Shown here: in pieces, positions 54,837 to 63,344 of the stretch
How the letters are laid out: each line of letters starts with the position of its first letter
How positions within the stretch are numbered: position 1 is the first letter of the stretch
From: Microbispora hainanensis
GTDB taxonomy: Bacteria > Actinomycetota > Actinomycetes > Streptosporangiales > Streptosporangiaceae
Length of the DNA: 64,000 nucleotides
Assembly: GCF_036186745.1 (NCBI RefSeq)
Contig: NZ_CP108086.1
Location: 124,001 to 188,000 of the forward strand
Direction: 5' to 3'
The notes under the pieces: model-generated
What the model saw: only the letters and a program-made list of their open reading frames with translations
Database searches by the model: none
Told to the model about the DNA's origin: nothing
Translations under genes and position numbers: made by a program

Positions 54837-55760
54837 TCAGTCCTCCCCGTTGGGGATGCGGCCGCTGGTCAGGGCGTTCGGCGCGGCCTTCTCGACCAGG
54901 GCGGGGATCACCTCGCCCAGCTCGGCCGGATCCCAGCGGGCGTCCTTGTCGACCCCCGGCCCGGCGTGCCAGCCCTCGGCCACGCTGATGTGCCCGCCGC
55001 GCACGTTGAAGACCCGGCCCGTGATCCCCCGCGACTGCGCGCTCGCCAGCCACACCACCAGCGGCGCGATGTTGTCCGGGGCCGCCGGGTCGAATCCGCC
55101 CTCGGCGGGCCGCCTGCCGCCCGGGATGAGGTTCTCGGTCATCCGGGTGAGCGCGGCGGGCGCGACCGCGTTGACCGTCACGCCATAACGCGCCAGTTCC
55201 TTGGCCGCGATGATCGTCAGCGACGCGATGCCCGCCTTGGCCGCGCCGTAGTTGCCCTGGCCCGGGTTGCCGTAGATGCCGGACGACGAGGTGGTGTTGA
55301 TCACCCGGGCGTCCACCCGCTCCCCTGCCTTGGCCCTGGACCGCCAGTAGGCGGCGGCGTGCCGCAGCGGGGCGAAGGTGCCGCGCAGGTGCACCCGGAT
55401 GACCGCGTCCCACTCGTCGGCGGTCATGTTGACGAGCATCCGGTCGCGCAGGATGCCCGCGTTGTTGACCAGGACATGCAGGTCGCCGAAGGTCTCCACG
55501 GCCCTTCTGACCAGGCGCTGCGCGCCGTCGAAGTCGGAGACGTCCTCGCCGTCGACCACGGCCTCGCCGCCCATGGCCCTGATCTCCTCGACCACCTCGC
55601 CCGCGGCGCCGGTGGACGAGCCGGTGCCGTCGACCTCCGCGCCGAGGTCGTTGACGACGACCTTGGCGCCCTGGCGCGCGAACTCCAGCGCGTGTCCCCG
55701 CCCGATGCCCCGCGCGGCGCCGGTGACGATCACGACCCGGCCTTCCACGATTCCGCCCAT
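54837..55760 (-). CDS. SDR-family 3-hydroxyacyl-CoA dehydrogenase (HSD17B4-like)
   Basis: A 307-aa SDR. VVIVTGAARGIGRGHALEFA binds the cofactor, VVVNDLGAEVDGTG is the insertion typical of peroxisomal multifunctional type-2 dehydrogenases, and INTTSSSGIYGNPGQGNYGA leads to the catalytic Tyr and AAKAG Lys. With the MaoC protein it makes the (R)-specific hydration and oxidation pair of such beta-oxidation systems. It is the first gene of the operon, divergent from an MFS gene with an operator between them. Confidence 0.9.
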   Translation of the reverse strand: MGGIVEGRVVIVTGAARGIGRGHALEFARQGAKVVVNDLGAEVDGTGSSTGAAGEVVEEIRAMGGEAVVDGEDVSDFDGAQRLVRRAVETFGDLHVLVNNAGILRDRMLVNMTADEWDAVIRVHLRGTFAPLRHAAAYWRSRAKAGERVDARVINTTSSSGIYGNPGQGNYGAAKAGIASLTIIAAKELARYGVTVNAVAPAALTRMTENLIPGGRRPAEGGFDPAAPDNIAPLVVWLASAQSRGITGRVFNVRGGHISVAEGWHAGPGVDKDARWDPAELGEVIPALVEKAAPNALTSGRIPNGED

Positions 55761-55805
55761 GCGCAGCTCCCTTGACTCGACCTTGACCCGTCCCCGAATG
55801 AACGT

Positions 55806-55838
55806 GATTCTAGTAATGGAATCTAGAATTCGGTAGGG
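55806..55838. promoter_or_regulatory. Regulon operator site F (SDR/MFS promoters)
   Basis: TAGTAATGGAATCTA (55811-55825) and a TAGAATTCGG element from 55824 overlap at a 13-bp offset, with CTAGAATT at 55823-55830. GATTC and GAATC arms at 55806-55823 add symmetry. It lies between the SDR gene and the divergent MFS gene. Confidence 0.75.
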
Positions 55839-55869
55839 AGGAGCCGGTCATGATCCAGCTCGCCGTACG

Positions 55870-57342
55870 ATGACGGCCGTGCCGCGGACCATCGCGGCGG
55901 ACCCCGGCGAGCGGGAGCGGCTGCGCCGCGCCTGGCGGACGCTGTCGGTCGTGAGCATGGCCAGCGTCCTGACCGCGCTCGGCGGCAGCGCGCTCAACGT
56001 GGCGCTCCCCCAGGTCGTACGGCAGACGCACGCGAGTGCGGACGCCGCGAGCTGGATCCTGCTCGCCTTCCAGCTCACGACGACCGTGCTCATGGTCGTG
56101 TTCGGCCGGCTCGCCGACCTGTTCGGGCGGCGGGCGATGTATCTCGGCGGCCTGGCCACCTACACCGTCGCCAGCCTGCTGGCCGGGCTCGCGCCGAGCG
56201 CCTGGGTCATCGTCGGGCTGCGGGTGGCGCAGGCGGCGGGCGGGGCCATGCTGCTGACCAACAGCGCCGCCCTGGTGACCGACGCCTTCCCCAAGTCGCG
56301 GCTCGGCGAGGGGATGGGCGTCTACACCGCGTCGTTCTCCATCGCCCAGCTCGCGGGCCCGTCGCTCGGCGGCCTGTTCACCGAACATCTCGGCTGGCGC
56401 TGGGTGTTCTGGTACAACGTGCCCCTCGGCGTCGCGTGCCTGGTCTGGGGCGCGGTAGCGCTGCGTCCAGGACCGCCGCAGGGCCGCGACCGGGGGCTCG
56501 ACCTGCCGGGCAACGCGCTCGTGCTCGCCTGTCTCGGCGGCCTGCTGCTCGCGCTGTCGGAGGTGACCCGGCTCGGCTGGGGACATCCGATGGTCGTGTC
56601 CGGGCTCGCCGTGTTCGCCGTGACGCTGCCGCTGTTCGTCGTTCGGGAGCTGCGGGCCCGGCATCCCGTGGTGGACATCCGGATGTTCCGCGACGTCACC
56701 TTCGCCCTCGGGACGCTGGCGTCGTTCCTCAACTCGGCCGCCCGGGTCGGGGTGGTGCTCCTGGTGTCGCTGTTCTACCAGGCCGTACGCGGGGAGGACC
56801 CGGTGCGCGCGGCGCTGAAGGTGCTGCCGCTCTCGATCGCGGCGATGGCGGCGTCGGTCGGGGCGGGCTTCGTGCTGCGCCGCCTCGGCCCGCGTACGGT
56901 GGCCGTCGCGGCGACCTCGCTGACGACGGCGGGCCTGGCCGTCCTGCTGTGCCTGATCTCCCCCGGCGTCTCGTCCGGGGCGCTCATGGCCGCGCTCGTG
57001 CTGATCGGCGTCGGCTCGGGCATGTTCCTGCCGTCCAACACCACCGCGATCCTCGACGGAGTGCCGTCACACCGGCTGGGGATCGTCAACGCCATGCGCC
57101 TGATGCTGCAGAACACCGGGGTGGTGGTCGGCACCGCGCTGGTCCTGTCGATCATCACGGTGCCGCTGCCGGCCGGGCTGCACGACGCCGTCTTCGCGGG
57201 AACGCTGTCCCACGTCTCGTCCACGGCGGTCGGGCAGCTCGTGACCGGCTATCGCTGGGCGCTGGCCTGCATGACCGCCGTCTCCGCGCTGGCCGTGCTG
57301 ACCTGTTTCACCAGAAGGCGGGCGGGCTCGCCGGTCAGCTGA
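55870..57342 (+). CDS. MFS transporter, DHA2-type with 14 helices
   Basis: A 490-aa transporter. FGRLADLFGRRAMYLGG is the loop 2-3 motif and LAGPSLGGLFTEHLGWRWVF the motif-C region typical of drug:H+ antiporters of the DHA2 family, with about 14 hydrophobic helices. The ATG at 55870 is the first of two close starts. Its position beside the catabolic SDR with a shared operator suggests export or exchange of the substrate or a by-product. Its stop overlaps the convergent pirin gene by 8 bp. Confidence 0.88.
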   Translation: MTAVPRTIAADPGERERLRRAWRTLSVVSMASVLTALGGSALNVALPQVVRQTHASADAASWILLAFQLTTTVLMVVFGRLADLFGRRAMYLGGLATYTVASLLAGLAPSAWVIVGLRVAQAAGGAMLLTNSAALVTDAFPKSRLGEGMGVYTASFSIAQLAGPSLGGLFTEHLGWRWVFWYNVPLGVACLVWGAVALRPGPPQGRDRGLDLPGNALVLACLGGLLLALSEVTRLGWGHPMVVSGLAVFAVTLPLFVVRELRARHPVVDIRMFRDVTFALGTLASFLNSAARVGVVLLVSLFYQAVRGEDPVRAALKVLPLSIAAMAASVGAGFVLRRLGPRTVAVAATSLTTAGLAVLLCLISPGVSSGALMAALVLIGVGSGMFLPSNTTAILDGVPSHRLGIVNAMRLMLQNTGVVVGTALVLSIITVPLPAGLHDAVFAGTLSHVSSTAVGQLVTGYRWALACMTAVSALAVLTCFTRRRAGSPVS

Positions 57343-58297
57343 GGACGCGGCCGTGGCGGTCGCGGGCCTTCAGCCGCACGGTGGGCATCTCGGGGGCGGG
57401 CAGCGGCTCCTGCCCTCCCGGGACGACGCCGAAGCGGGCGCCCCGCATCCAGTCGTCGCGCGCCCGCGCGATCTCCTCGTGTGAACGGCCGACGAAGTTC
57501 CACCACATCACCAGCGGTTCCTCGAACGGCGTGCCGCCCAGCACGAACAGCCGGGCCGGACCGGCCGCCTCGATCGGGATCTCCGTACGGCCCTGGCCGA
57601 GATAGAGCAGCGAGCCGGGGCTGAGCGCGACCCCGGTCACGTCGGCCGTGCCCGACATGGCCAGCACCGCCGTCTCGAAGGCCGGGTCCACCGGCAGCCG
57701 GTGCTCTCCCGGCCCCGCGAACAGCACTTCGGCCCCGAGCAGCGGGGTGTGCACGAGGGCGGGCGAGCGCAGCGGCCCGGCCTCGCCCACCACGACGGTC
57801 ACCGTGACGTCGCCGTCGCGCAGCACGGGCAGGGCGGCGTGGTGCTCGAACCGCGCCTCGCCGTGCCGGGCCTCCTCCGGCAGCGCGACCCACAGCTGCA
57901 GGCCGTGCATGCCCGGCGGGTGCTCCGGCGGCGACTGCTCCGAGTGGGCGATGCCGTGGGCGGCGGTCATCAGGTTGAGCTGACCGGGCACGATCGACTG
58001 GACGTTGCCGAGGCTGTCGCGGTGCAGGATCTCGCCCTCCGCGAGCCACGTGACCGTCTGCAGGCCGGTGTGCGGATGCGGCGGCACCTGCATGCCCGGC
58101 CGGCCGCTCACGTCGTCGGGCCCGAAGTGGTCGACGAAGCACCACGCGCCGACCATCCGGCGCGGGCGCTGCGGGAGCAGCCTGCGCACGGTCGTGTAGC
58201 GGCCGAGCGGCACGTCGTGGCCGGGCAGGAGCACGCTCTCGGCGTTCGCGCCGTCGGCGACCGTGCAGCCGTACACCGCCGGCTCCGCCGGGCTCAC
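57335..58297 (-). CDS. Pirin-family protein 1
   Basis: A 320-aa bicupin. MQVPPHPHTGLQTVTWLAEG and AAHGIAHSEQSPPEHPPGMH contain the metal-ligand His cluster of pirins, then GLQLWVALPEEA. The C-terminal cupin is more diverged and ends FVGRSHEEIARARDDW, a typical pirin tail. Some pirins are quercetinases or transcription cofactors. The GTG at 58297 is preceded by GGGAGGG and overlaps the acetyltransferase stop by 4 bp. Confidence 0.88.
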   Translation of the reverse strand: MSPAEPAVYGCTVADGANAESVLLPGHDVPLGRYTTVRRLLPQRPRRMVGAWCFVDHFGPDDVSGRPGMQVPPHPHTGLQTVTWLAEGEILHRDSLGNVQSIVPGQLNLMTAAHGIAHSEQSPPEHPPGMHGLQLWVALPEEARHGEARFEHHAALPVLRDGDVTVTVVVGEAGPLRSPALVHTPLLGAEVLFAGPGEHRLPVDPAFETAVLAMSGTADVTGVALSPGSLLYLGQGRTEIPIEAAGPARLFVLGGTPFEEPLVMWWNFVGRSHEEIARARDDWMRGARFGVVPGGQEPLPAPEMPTVRLKARDRHGRVLS

Positions 58298-58629
58298 TTC
58301 GATCCCTCCCCTCCGTCGAGGGAGAACCTGGCCCGCTGGTCGGCGGGCACCAGGTCGAGGTAGTCCGGGTGGCGCTCGATGTAGCGCTGCACGAACGGGC
58401 AGAACGGCAGGACCGACAGCCCGGCGTCCCTGGCGGCGTCGAGCGCCGCCTTGACCAGCGTCGAGCCGAGGCCCCGGCCCCCGAAGGCCGGGTCGATCTC
58501 GGTGTGGGTGAAGGAGATCCTCGGCCCGTTGAGCCGATACTCGGCGAAACCGGCGAGGGCGCCGTCCACGGTGATCTCGAAGCGGCTCGCCTCCGGGTTG
58601 TCGGCGACCTTCGGTTCTGACTGCTGCAT
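58294..58629 (-). CDS. YjdJ-type GNAT-like acetyltransferase
   Basis: A 111-aa protein of the short GNAT-like group: RFEITVDGALAGFAEYRLNG, ISFTHTEIDPAFGGRGLGSTL with the acetyl-CoA loop GGRGLG, and LPFCPFVQRYIERHPDYLDL with the conserved Cys and HP-x-Y. Proteins of this type may acetylate small amines or protein N-termini. The ATG at 58629 follows GGAGAA. It is coupled to the downstream pirin. Confidence 0.87.
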   Translation of the reverse strand: MQQSEPKVADNPEASRFEITVDGALAGFAEYRLNGPRISFTHTEIDPAFGGRGLGSTLVKAALDAARDAGLSVLPFCPFVQRYIERHPDYLDLVPADQRARFSLDGGEGSK

Positions 58630-58639
58630 CGGTTCTCCT

Positions 58640-58815
58640 TCTTCCGGGCGTCTGTTCCCGACTCGTCTGTTCCGAGATCGTCTTTCCGGGCTCGTCTGTT
58701 CCCGACTCGTCTGTTCCGAGATCGTCTTTCCGGGCTCGTCTGTTCCGGGCTCGTCTGTTCCGGGCTCGTGTGTTCCGGAATCGTCTTTCCGGGCTCGTCT
58801 GTTCCGGCTCGTCGT
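58640..58815. repeat. Degenerate 15-bp tandem repeats between GNAT and pirin 2
   Basis: About eleven units near CTCGTCTGTTCCGGG, with variants CTCGTCTGTTCCGAG, ATCGTCTTTCCGGG and ACTCGTCTGTTCC, fill the gap. A 54-bp super-unit is duplicated almost exactly. Read as protein they give TDEPG/RNRRA repeats, but no start or domain supports translation. Confidence 0.85.
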
Positions 58816-59585
58816 CAGGCGGCGATCGTCGCGTGCATCTCCCACACGAGGATCTCGGCGGGCTCCGTCGCGGTGACCTTCTGGCCGCCGGTGGCGGTGA
58901 ACCGTACGGCGTCGCCGGTCTCCAGAGTGCCCGCACCCTCCAGGGTGACGGTCCCCCGGGGTACGAACAGGTGCAGGAACGGCGCCTCGGGCAGCTCCAC
59001 GCTCTGGCCCGGCTGGAGACGGGCGGCGTACAGCGCGGCGTACCGGTTCTTGATCCGGATGGCCGCCTCGCCTGCGTGCTTGTCCATGCCGCTCGCGACC
59101 GGCACCAGGCCGCCGGCCAGCAGCTCGTTCTCGATCTCCAGCTGCTCGTAGCCGGGCGTGATGCCGGGCTCGTCGGGGACCACCCACATCTGGACGAAGT
59201 GCACCGGCTTGTCGTGCGTGTCGCCGCCGGTCAGCCTCCAGGAGTCGTTCTTCTCCGAGTGGAGGATGCCGGTGCCGGCGCTCATGCGCTGGGCCAGGCC
59301 CGGGTAGATGACGCCGGAGTGGCCCTCGGAGTCCTGGTGGACCAGGGAGCCCTGGAGCACCCAGGTGACGATCTCCATGTCGCGGTGCGGGTGGGTCTCG
59401 AAGCCGGTGCCCGGGTGGACGACGTCGTCGTTGTTGACCAGCAGCAGCCCGTGGTGGGTGTTGTCGGGGTCGTAGTGGCCGCCGAACGAGAACGAGTGCT
59501 TGGAATCCAGCCAGGAGATGCGGGTCGCGAAACGCTCGGCCGCCCGGCGGACGTCCACACGAGGGGTCAGCCTGGTCGTGGTCAT
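58815..59585 (-). CDS. Pirin-family protein 2
   Basis: A 256-aa bicupin. FETHPHRDMEIVTWVLQGSL and AGTGILHSEKNDSW carry the metal-ligand His/Glu set, and VHFVQMWVVPDEPGITPGYE is the linking strand of the pirin family. The ATG at 59585 is preceded by GAGGAAAGG; an ATG eight codons upstream lies before that site. It is divergent from a MarR gene with two palindromes between, so it is likely induced by whatever the MarR protein senses. Confidence 0.9.
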   Translation of the reverse strand: MTTTRLTPRVDVRRAAERFATRISWLDSKHSFSFGGHYDPDNTHHGLLLVNNDDVVHPGTGFETHPHRDMEIVTWVLQGSLVHQDSEGHSGVIYPGLAQRMSAGTGILHSEKNDSWRLTGGDTHDKPVHFVQMWVVPDEPGITPGYEQLEIENELLAGGLVPVASGMDKHAGEAAIRIKNRYAALYAARLQPGQSVELPEAPFLHLFVPRGTVTLEGAGTLETGDAVRFTATGGQKVTATEPAEILVWEMHATIAA

Positions 59586-59609
59586 GGGGTGCCCTTTCCT
59601 CGTCGCCAT

Positions 59610-59659
59610 GTAGATGATGTGTCATCTACTGGTGCCTGACAACATACATGACGTGTCAT
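59610..59659. promoter_or_regulatory. Two MarR-type operators between pirin 2 and MarR
   Basis: GTAGATGATGTGTCATCTAC (59610-59629) is a perfect 8-4-8 inverted repeat. ATGACGTGTCAT (59648-59659) repeats its core ATGA-4-TCAT. The two centres are about 34 bp apart. Confidence 0.85.
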
Positions 59660-59682
59660 TGATTCCGGATAGCCTGGAGAGC

Positions 59683-60135
59683 ATGAACAGCCCCCGGTGG
59701 CTCGACGCGGACGAGCAGCGCGCCTGGCGGGCGTACCTGCGCATGCAGGGCCGCCTGACCGCCCGGCTCAACCGGCAGCTGCAGGCCGACTCGGGCCTGT
59801 CCCTGGCGGACTACGACGTCCTCGTGCATCTCACCGACCACGAGGAGGGACGGCTGCGGCCGTACGAGCTGCAGCGCGACCTGCAATGGGAGCAGAGCCG
59901 GCTGTCGCACCAGCTCACCCGGATGCAGCGCCGCGGGCTCGTCCGGCGGGAGGAGTGCGCCGACGACGGCCGCGGCGCGTACGTCGTGATCACCGAGGAG
60001 GGCCGCCGGGCCATCACCGCCGCGGCCCCCGGGCACGTGGAGACCGTGCGCAGCGTGTTCTTCGACGGCCTCACCCGCGAGCAGGTCACCGCGCTCGAAC
60101 GCCTCGCCACCGACGTGCTCGACCGGCTCGGCTGA
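59683..60135 (+). CDS. MarR-family transcriptional regulator
   Basis: A 150-aa regulator. LNRQLQADSGLSLADYDVLV begins the core, QWEQSRLSHQLTRMQRRGLV is the recognition helix region, and ECADDGRGAYVVITEEGRRA the wing. The ATG at 59683 follows GGAGAG. Regulators of this kind paired with pirins commonly respond to phenolic or oxidative stress. It probably represses pirin 2 and itself through the two palindromes. Confidence 0.9.
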   Translation: MNSPRWLDADEQRAWRAYLRMQGRLTARLNRQLQADSGLSLADYDVLVHLTDHEEGRLRPYELQRDLQWEQSRLSHQLTRMQRRGLVRREECADDGRGAYVVITEEGRRAITAAAPGHVETVRSVFFDGLTREQVTALERLATDVLDRLG

Positions 60136-60307
60136 CGGACGATCTCCTCGGGGACGTCACGATCGGGACATTCCAGCGGCCGTGCCGCCTGGTAGCGGTG
60201 GTCGCTCACCACATCGCCGTGATCAACGTGCTGGTCGGGGCGGGCCGCACGACGATGGCGAGTGATCAGGCGGCTGCGCCTCACCACGCCGGAGAGGACG
60301 CCGGACG

Positions 60308-60349
60308 TTGATCACAGTGCTGCTCGTGGATGACCAGGTGCTGGTCGGT
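60308..60349 (+). pseudogene. Remnant start of a response-regulator gene
   Basis: From a TTG at 60308 the frame reads ITVLLVDDQVLV, the first strand and acidic pair of a LuxR-type response regulator (usually MITVLLVDDQVLVRAG). After Gly the similarity ends. It is a short orphan fragment, probably left by a deletion. The rest of the gap 60136-60412 shows nothing recognisable. Confidence 0.45.
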
Positions 60350-60412
60350 CACCGCGCTCGCCGCCCCGTCGTGCTCAACGGCGTGACGCCTGACACCGGC
60401 ACCGCATCCGGT

Positions 60413-61018
60413 CTAGCTGACGGTGCCTTCGGGGAAGACGACGTCGACCACTCCGGGGACGGTCCTGGCCACCAGCTCGGCGATGCGGGCCGACCGCTCG
60501 TCACCCGGGCCGTACAGCTCGACGACGCCGTCCCGTACGGCCGCGCCGAAGGACGCCGTCTCGGCGCAGTCGCGCAGCGCCGCGAGCACGTCCTCGCGGA
60601 TCCGCTCGTCTCCGTGGGCCAGCAGGCCCATCAGGTCGCGGCGGCTGACGATCCCCACGAGCTCGCCGTCGTGCACGACGGGGACGCTCTTCACCCCTGT
60701 CGTGATCATCAGTTCGACCACCTCCATGGTGTCGGCGTCCTCCGCCACGGTGCGGACGTGCGGCGTCATGACCTCCTCGACGAGCGCGGGCGGCCTGCTG
60801 GTGGGCGGCGCCTCGGGACGCAGGAAGGCCCGCGGGTTGGCCCCGTACTCGCCGCGCAGCAGGTCCATCTCGCTGACGATCCCGACCATCCGCCCGTTCT
60901 CGTCCACGACCGGCGCGGCCGTGATGTCCTTCTCGTACAGCAGGCGGACGGCCTGCTTGATCGTCCACGTGCGCGGGACCGTCACCACCGGCGTCGTCAT
61001 GATCTCGTGGACCAGCAT
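60413..61018 (-). CDS. CBS-pair and BON-domain protein
   Basis: A 201-aa protein with two CBS repeats (VHEIMTTPVVTVPRTWTIKQ with VGIVSEMDLL; VEEVMTPHVRTVAEDADTME with VGIVSRRDLM) followed by a BON-like domain (VRDGVVELYGPGDERSARIA). CBS pairs bind adenine nucleotides and sense energy state; BON domains may contact phospholipid. It lies 12 bp downstream of the CapA-like gene on the same strand. Confidence 0.9.
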   Translation of the reverse strand: MLVHEIMTTPVVTVPRTWTIKQAVRLLYEKDITAAPVVDENGRMVGIVSEMDLLRGEYGANPRAFLRPEAPPTSRPPALVEEVMTPHVRTVAEDADTMEVVELMITTGVKSVPVVHDGELVGIVSRRDLMGLLAHGDERIREDVLAALRDCAETASFGAAVRDGVVELYGPGDERSARIAELVARTVPGVVDVVFPEGTVS

Positions 61019-61030
61019 CGTGACCCCCTC

Positions 61031-62155
61031 CTACCCGGGCGGCGCGAGGGCGAGCGTGCCGCCGGGCGCCGGGACGACCCGGGTGCCGAAATCCCGGCAG
61101 GCGTGGTCGAGTGTCGCCCGCAGCCACTCGCGGTCGTCGCCGCGCGCGTGCCGCAGCCGCAGCCGCACGGCCCGCATCGGCGCCATCCGCAGCTCCAGCA
61201 GCCGCCCCGAGGCCGCTTCGGCCGTCGCGAAGTACATCAGCCGCAGGTCGTCGCGGTATGCCTCATATCCGGAGATGCCCTCGTAGTCGTTGATGAAGTC
61301 CCCGCAGCCGTAGATGATCAGCCGGTCCCGATGCACCTCGATCGGGCGGGGATGGTGCGAGGAGTGGCCGTGGACGAGATCGACGCCGCCGTCGACCAGC
61401 GCGTGCGCGAACTCGACCTGGTCGTCCTCGACCTCGTAGCCCCAGTTGGAACCCCAATGGATGGAGACGACCGCGATGTCCCCCGGCCGCTTGACCTCCC
61501 GGACCCGAGCGACCATATCCGCCGCGGCGTCGCGGGTCGCCCCGGGCAGGAAGGCCACCCCGGGCCGGCCGGGGGCGGCCGCCCATCCGGCGGGGACGCC
61601 GCTGGACGGCATCGCGACCGCGAACACCAGGACCCGCCCGCCGCCCGGGAGCGGCACGATCGCGGGCCGCCGGGCCTCGTCCTCGTCCCGTCCCGCGCCC
61701 GCCTGGTCGAGCCCCGCCTCCTCCAGCACGTCCAGCGTCTCGACGAGCCCGCGTACGCCGAAGTCGAGCACGTGGTTGTTGGCCAGCACGCACACGTCGG
61801 GCCGGGCCACGGCCAGGGCGGGGATGTTGGCCGGGTTCATCCGATAGTGGATCTGCTTGCCCGGGGCGAAGTCGCCGCTGCGGGTGATGCTCGTCTCCAG
61901 GTTGAGCACGCGTACGTCGGGGGCGACCTCGTCGAGCACCTCCAGGGCGTCGCCCCAGGGCCAGGAGTAGCCGCCCTCCCGCGGGACCGGGCCGTTGACC
62001 GCCTCCGCCAGCCCGACGTACACCCGGGCGTCCCGGACGTACGGCTCTTGGAGCACGGGATCGCCGGGGTGCGGAAGGATCTGGTCGATGCCGCGGCCCA
62101 GCATGACGTCACCGCACAGGAACAGCGTCACCGGGTCCCCCGCCGCCGACCGCAT
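61031..62155 (-). CDS. CapA-family metallophosphoesterase-like protein
   Basis: A 374-aa protein. LFLCGDVMLGRGIDQILPHP carries the GDxM metal site, DVRVLNLETSITRSGD the NLE motif, VCVLANNHVLDFG the NNH motif and LVHGHSSHHPRPIEVHRDRL the H-x-H motif of the PgsA/CapA family, linked to polyglutamate capsule formation or phosphoesterase activity. There is no membrane anchor, so it may be cytoplasmic. The ATG at 62155 was chosen at the start of similarity. It is followed closely by the CBS-BON gene. Confidence 0.88.
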   Translation of the reverse strand: MRSAAGDPVTLFLCGDVMLGRGIDQILPHPGDPVLQEPYVRDARVYVGLAEAVNGPVPREGGYSWPWGDALEVLDEVAPDVRVLNLETSITRSGDFAPGKQIHYRMNPANIPALAVARPDVCVLANNHVLDFGVRGLVETLDVLEEAGLDQAGAGRDEDEARRPAIVPLPGGGRVLVFAVAMPSSGVPAGWAAAPGRPGVAFLPGATRDAAADMVARVREVKRPGDIAVVSIHWGSNWGYEVEDDQVEFAHALVDGGVDLVHGHSSHHPRPIEVHRDRLIIYGCGDFINDYEGISGYEAYRDDLRLMYFATAEAASGRLLELRMAPMRAVRLRLRHARGDDREWLRATLDHACRDFGTRVVPAPGGTLALAPPG

Positions 62156-62297
62156 GGCACCCCTCCTCCGGCACGGGCTCAACGGGGCGGAGCAGCCCAG
62201 TGGCCGTGCGCGTCGATGGACGTCGCACTTCCATCCTTCCCCCTGACCGCCAGGAGGCACCGGGAGGCACCGGGCGGCATGGCCGCGAGCGGGGCGC

Positions 62298-63110
62298 TCA
62301 GGTCACGCGGCAGAGGATCTCGCCGTGCAGGACGCTGAACCAGGCGTCCTCGCTCGCGGCCCACTCCCGCCAGCCGTCGGCGATCCGCCGCAGCTCGTCC
62401 CGCGTCGCGTGGCCGCTCTCGACCGCACGGTCGGCGTACGACGACTGGACCGTGCGCTCGGCCCACAGCCCGCCCCACCACTCCCGTTCCTGCGGGGTGG
62501 CGTAGCACCAGGTGGACGACGACGAGGTGATGTCGGTGAATCCGGCCTCCCTGGCCCAGACGTGCAGGCGGCGGCCGGCGTCGGGCTCGCCGCCGTTGGC
62601 GCGGGCCACCCGGCGGTAGAGGTCCAGCCAGTCGTCCATGGCCGGGATCTGCGGATACCAGACGAAGCCGGCGAAGTCGGAGTCGCGCACCGCGACGATC
62701 CCGCCCGGCTTGGTCACCCGCCGCATCTCGCGCAGCGCGCCCACCGGGTCGCCGACATGCTGGAGCACCTGGTGGGCGTGCACCACGCAGAAGGAGGCGT
62801 CGGGGTAGTCGAGCGCGTGCACGTCGCCGGTCGTGAAGCTCACGTTGCCCAGCCCGCGGCCCTCCGCCTCGCGGCGGGCCTGCTCCAGGATCTCGGGCCC
62901 GGTGTCGAGGCCGATCACCTCGCCCTCCGGCACCAGCCCGGCCAGGTCCGCGGTGATCGTGCCCGGGCCGCAGCCGACGTCCAGGATCCGCATGTGGGGC
63001 TTCAGCACGCCCAGCAGGTACGCCGCCGAGTTGGCGGCCGTACGCCAGCGGTGGGAGCGCAGGACGGACTCGTGAAAGCCGTGGGTGTAAACGGCCGTTT
63101 CGTGTGCCAT
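62298..63110 (-). CDS. Class I SAM-dependent methyltransferase
   Basis: A 270-aa methyltransferase. MRILDVGCGPGTITADLAGL is motif I, EVIGLDTGPEILEQARREAE motif II, and VVHAHQVLQHVGDPVGALRE with VTKPGGIVAVRDSDF the later motifs of the UbiE/COQ5-like group. C-terminal helices (WYPQIPAMDDWLDLYRR) likely shape the substrate pocket. An AT-rich promoter with GGAAGG near the ATG precedes it. The methyl acceptor is unknown. Confidence 0.9.
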   Translation of the reverse strand: MAHETAVYTHGFHESVLRSHRWRTAANSAAYLLGVLKPHMRILDVGCGPGTITADLAGLVPEGEVIGLDTGPEILEQARREAEGRGLGNVSFTTGDVHALDYPDASFCVVHAHQVLQHVGDPVGALREMRRVTKPGGIVAVRDSDFAGFVWYPQIPAMDDWLDLYRRVARANGGEPDAGRRLHVWAREAGFTDITSSSSTWCYATPQEREWWGGLWAERTVQSSYADRAVESGHATRDELRRIADGWREWAASEDAWFSVLHGEILCRVT

Positions 63111-63344
63111 GTGGACACCCTTCCATATGTCTCGCTATTTGAGCAATTACATCTCATATTCAGAGACAGACAGCCGCCTGCGCAGGCGGCGCAATGGCGC
63201 CGAGGACGTCGGCACCCGATCGGCGGGCAGGCCGAAGCGGACACCGCGGAAGGCCGAGGCGCGCGAGCCGAAGAAGGTGCTGCGCGGCTATCCGGCCCCG
63301 CTCGACGGTTGATTCCCCGGCCCGAGCGCGGGCATGGTGATCGG
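63111..63344. other. Intergenic region with an 18-bp palindrome
   Basis: GCCGCCTGCGCAGGCGGC (63173-63190) is a perfect palindrome after an AT-rich promoter-like patch. A short Arg/Lys-rich frame runs to 63312 (RPKRTPRKAEAREPKKVLRG) but has no clear start, ribosome site or family and may be a remnant. Confidence 0.4.
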
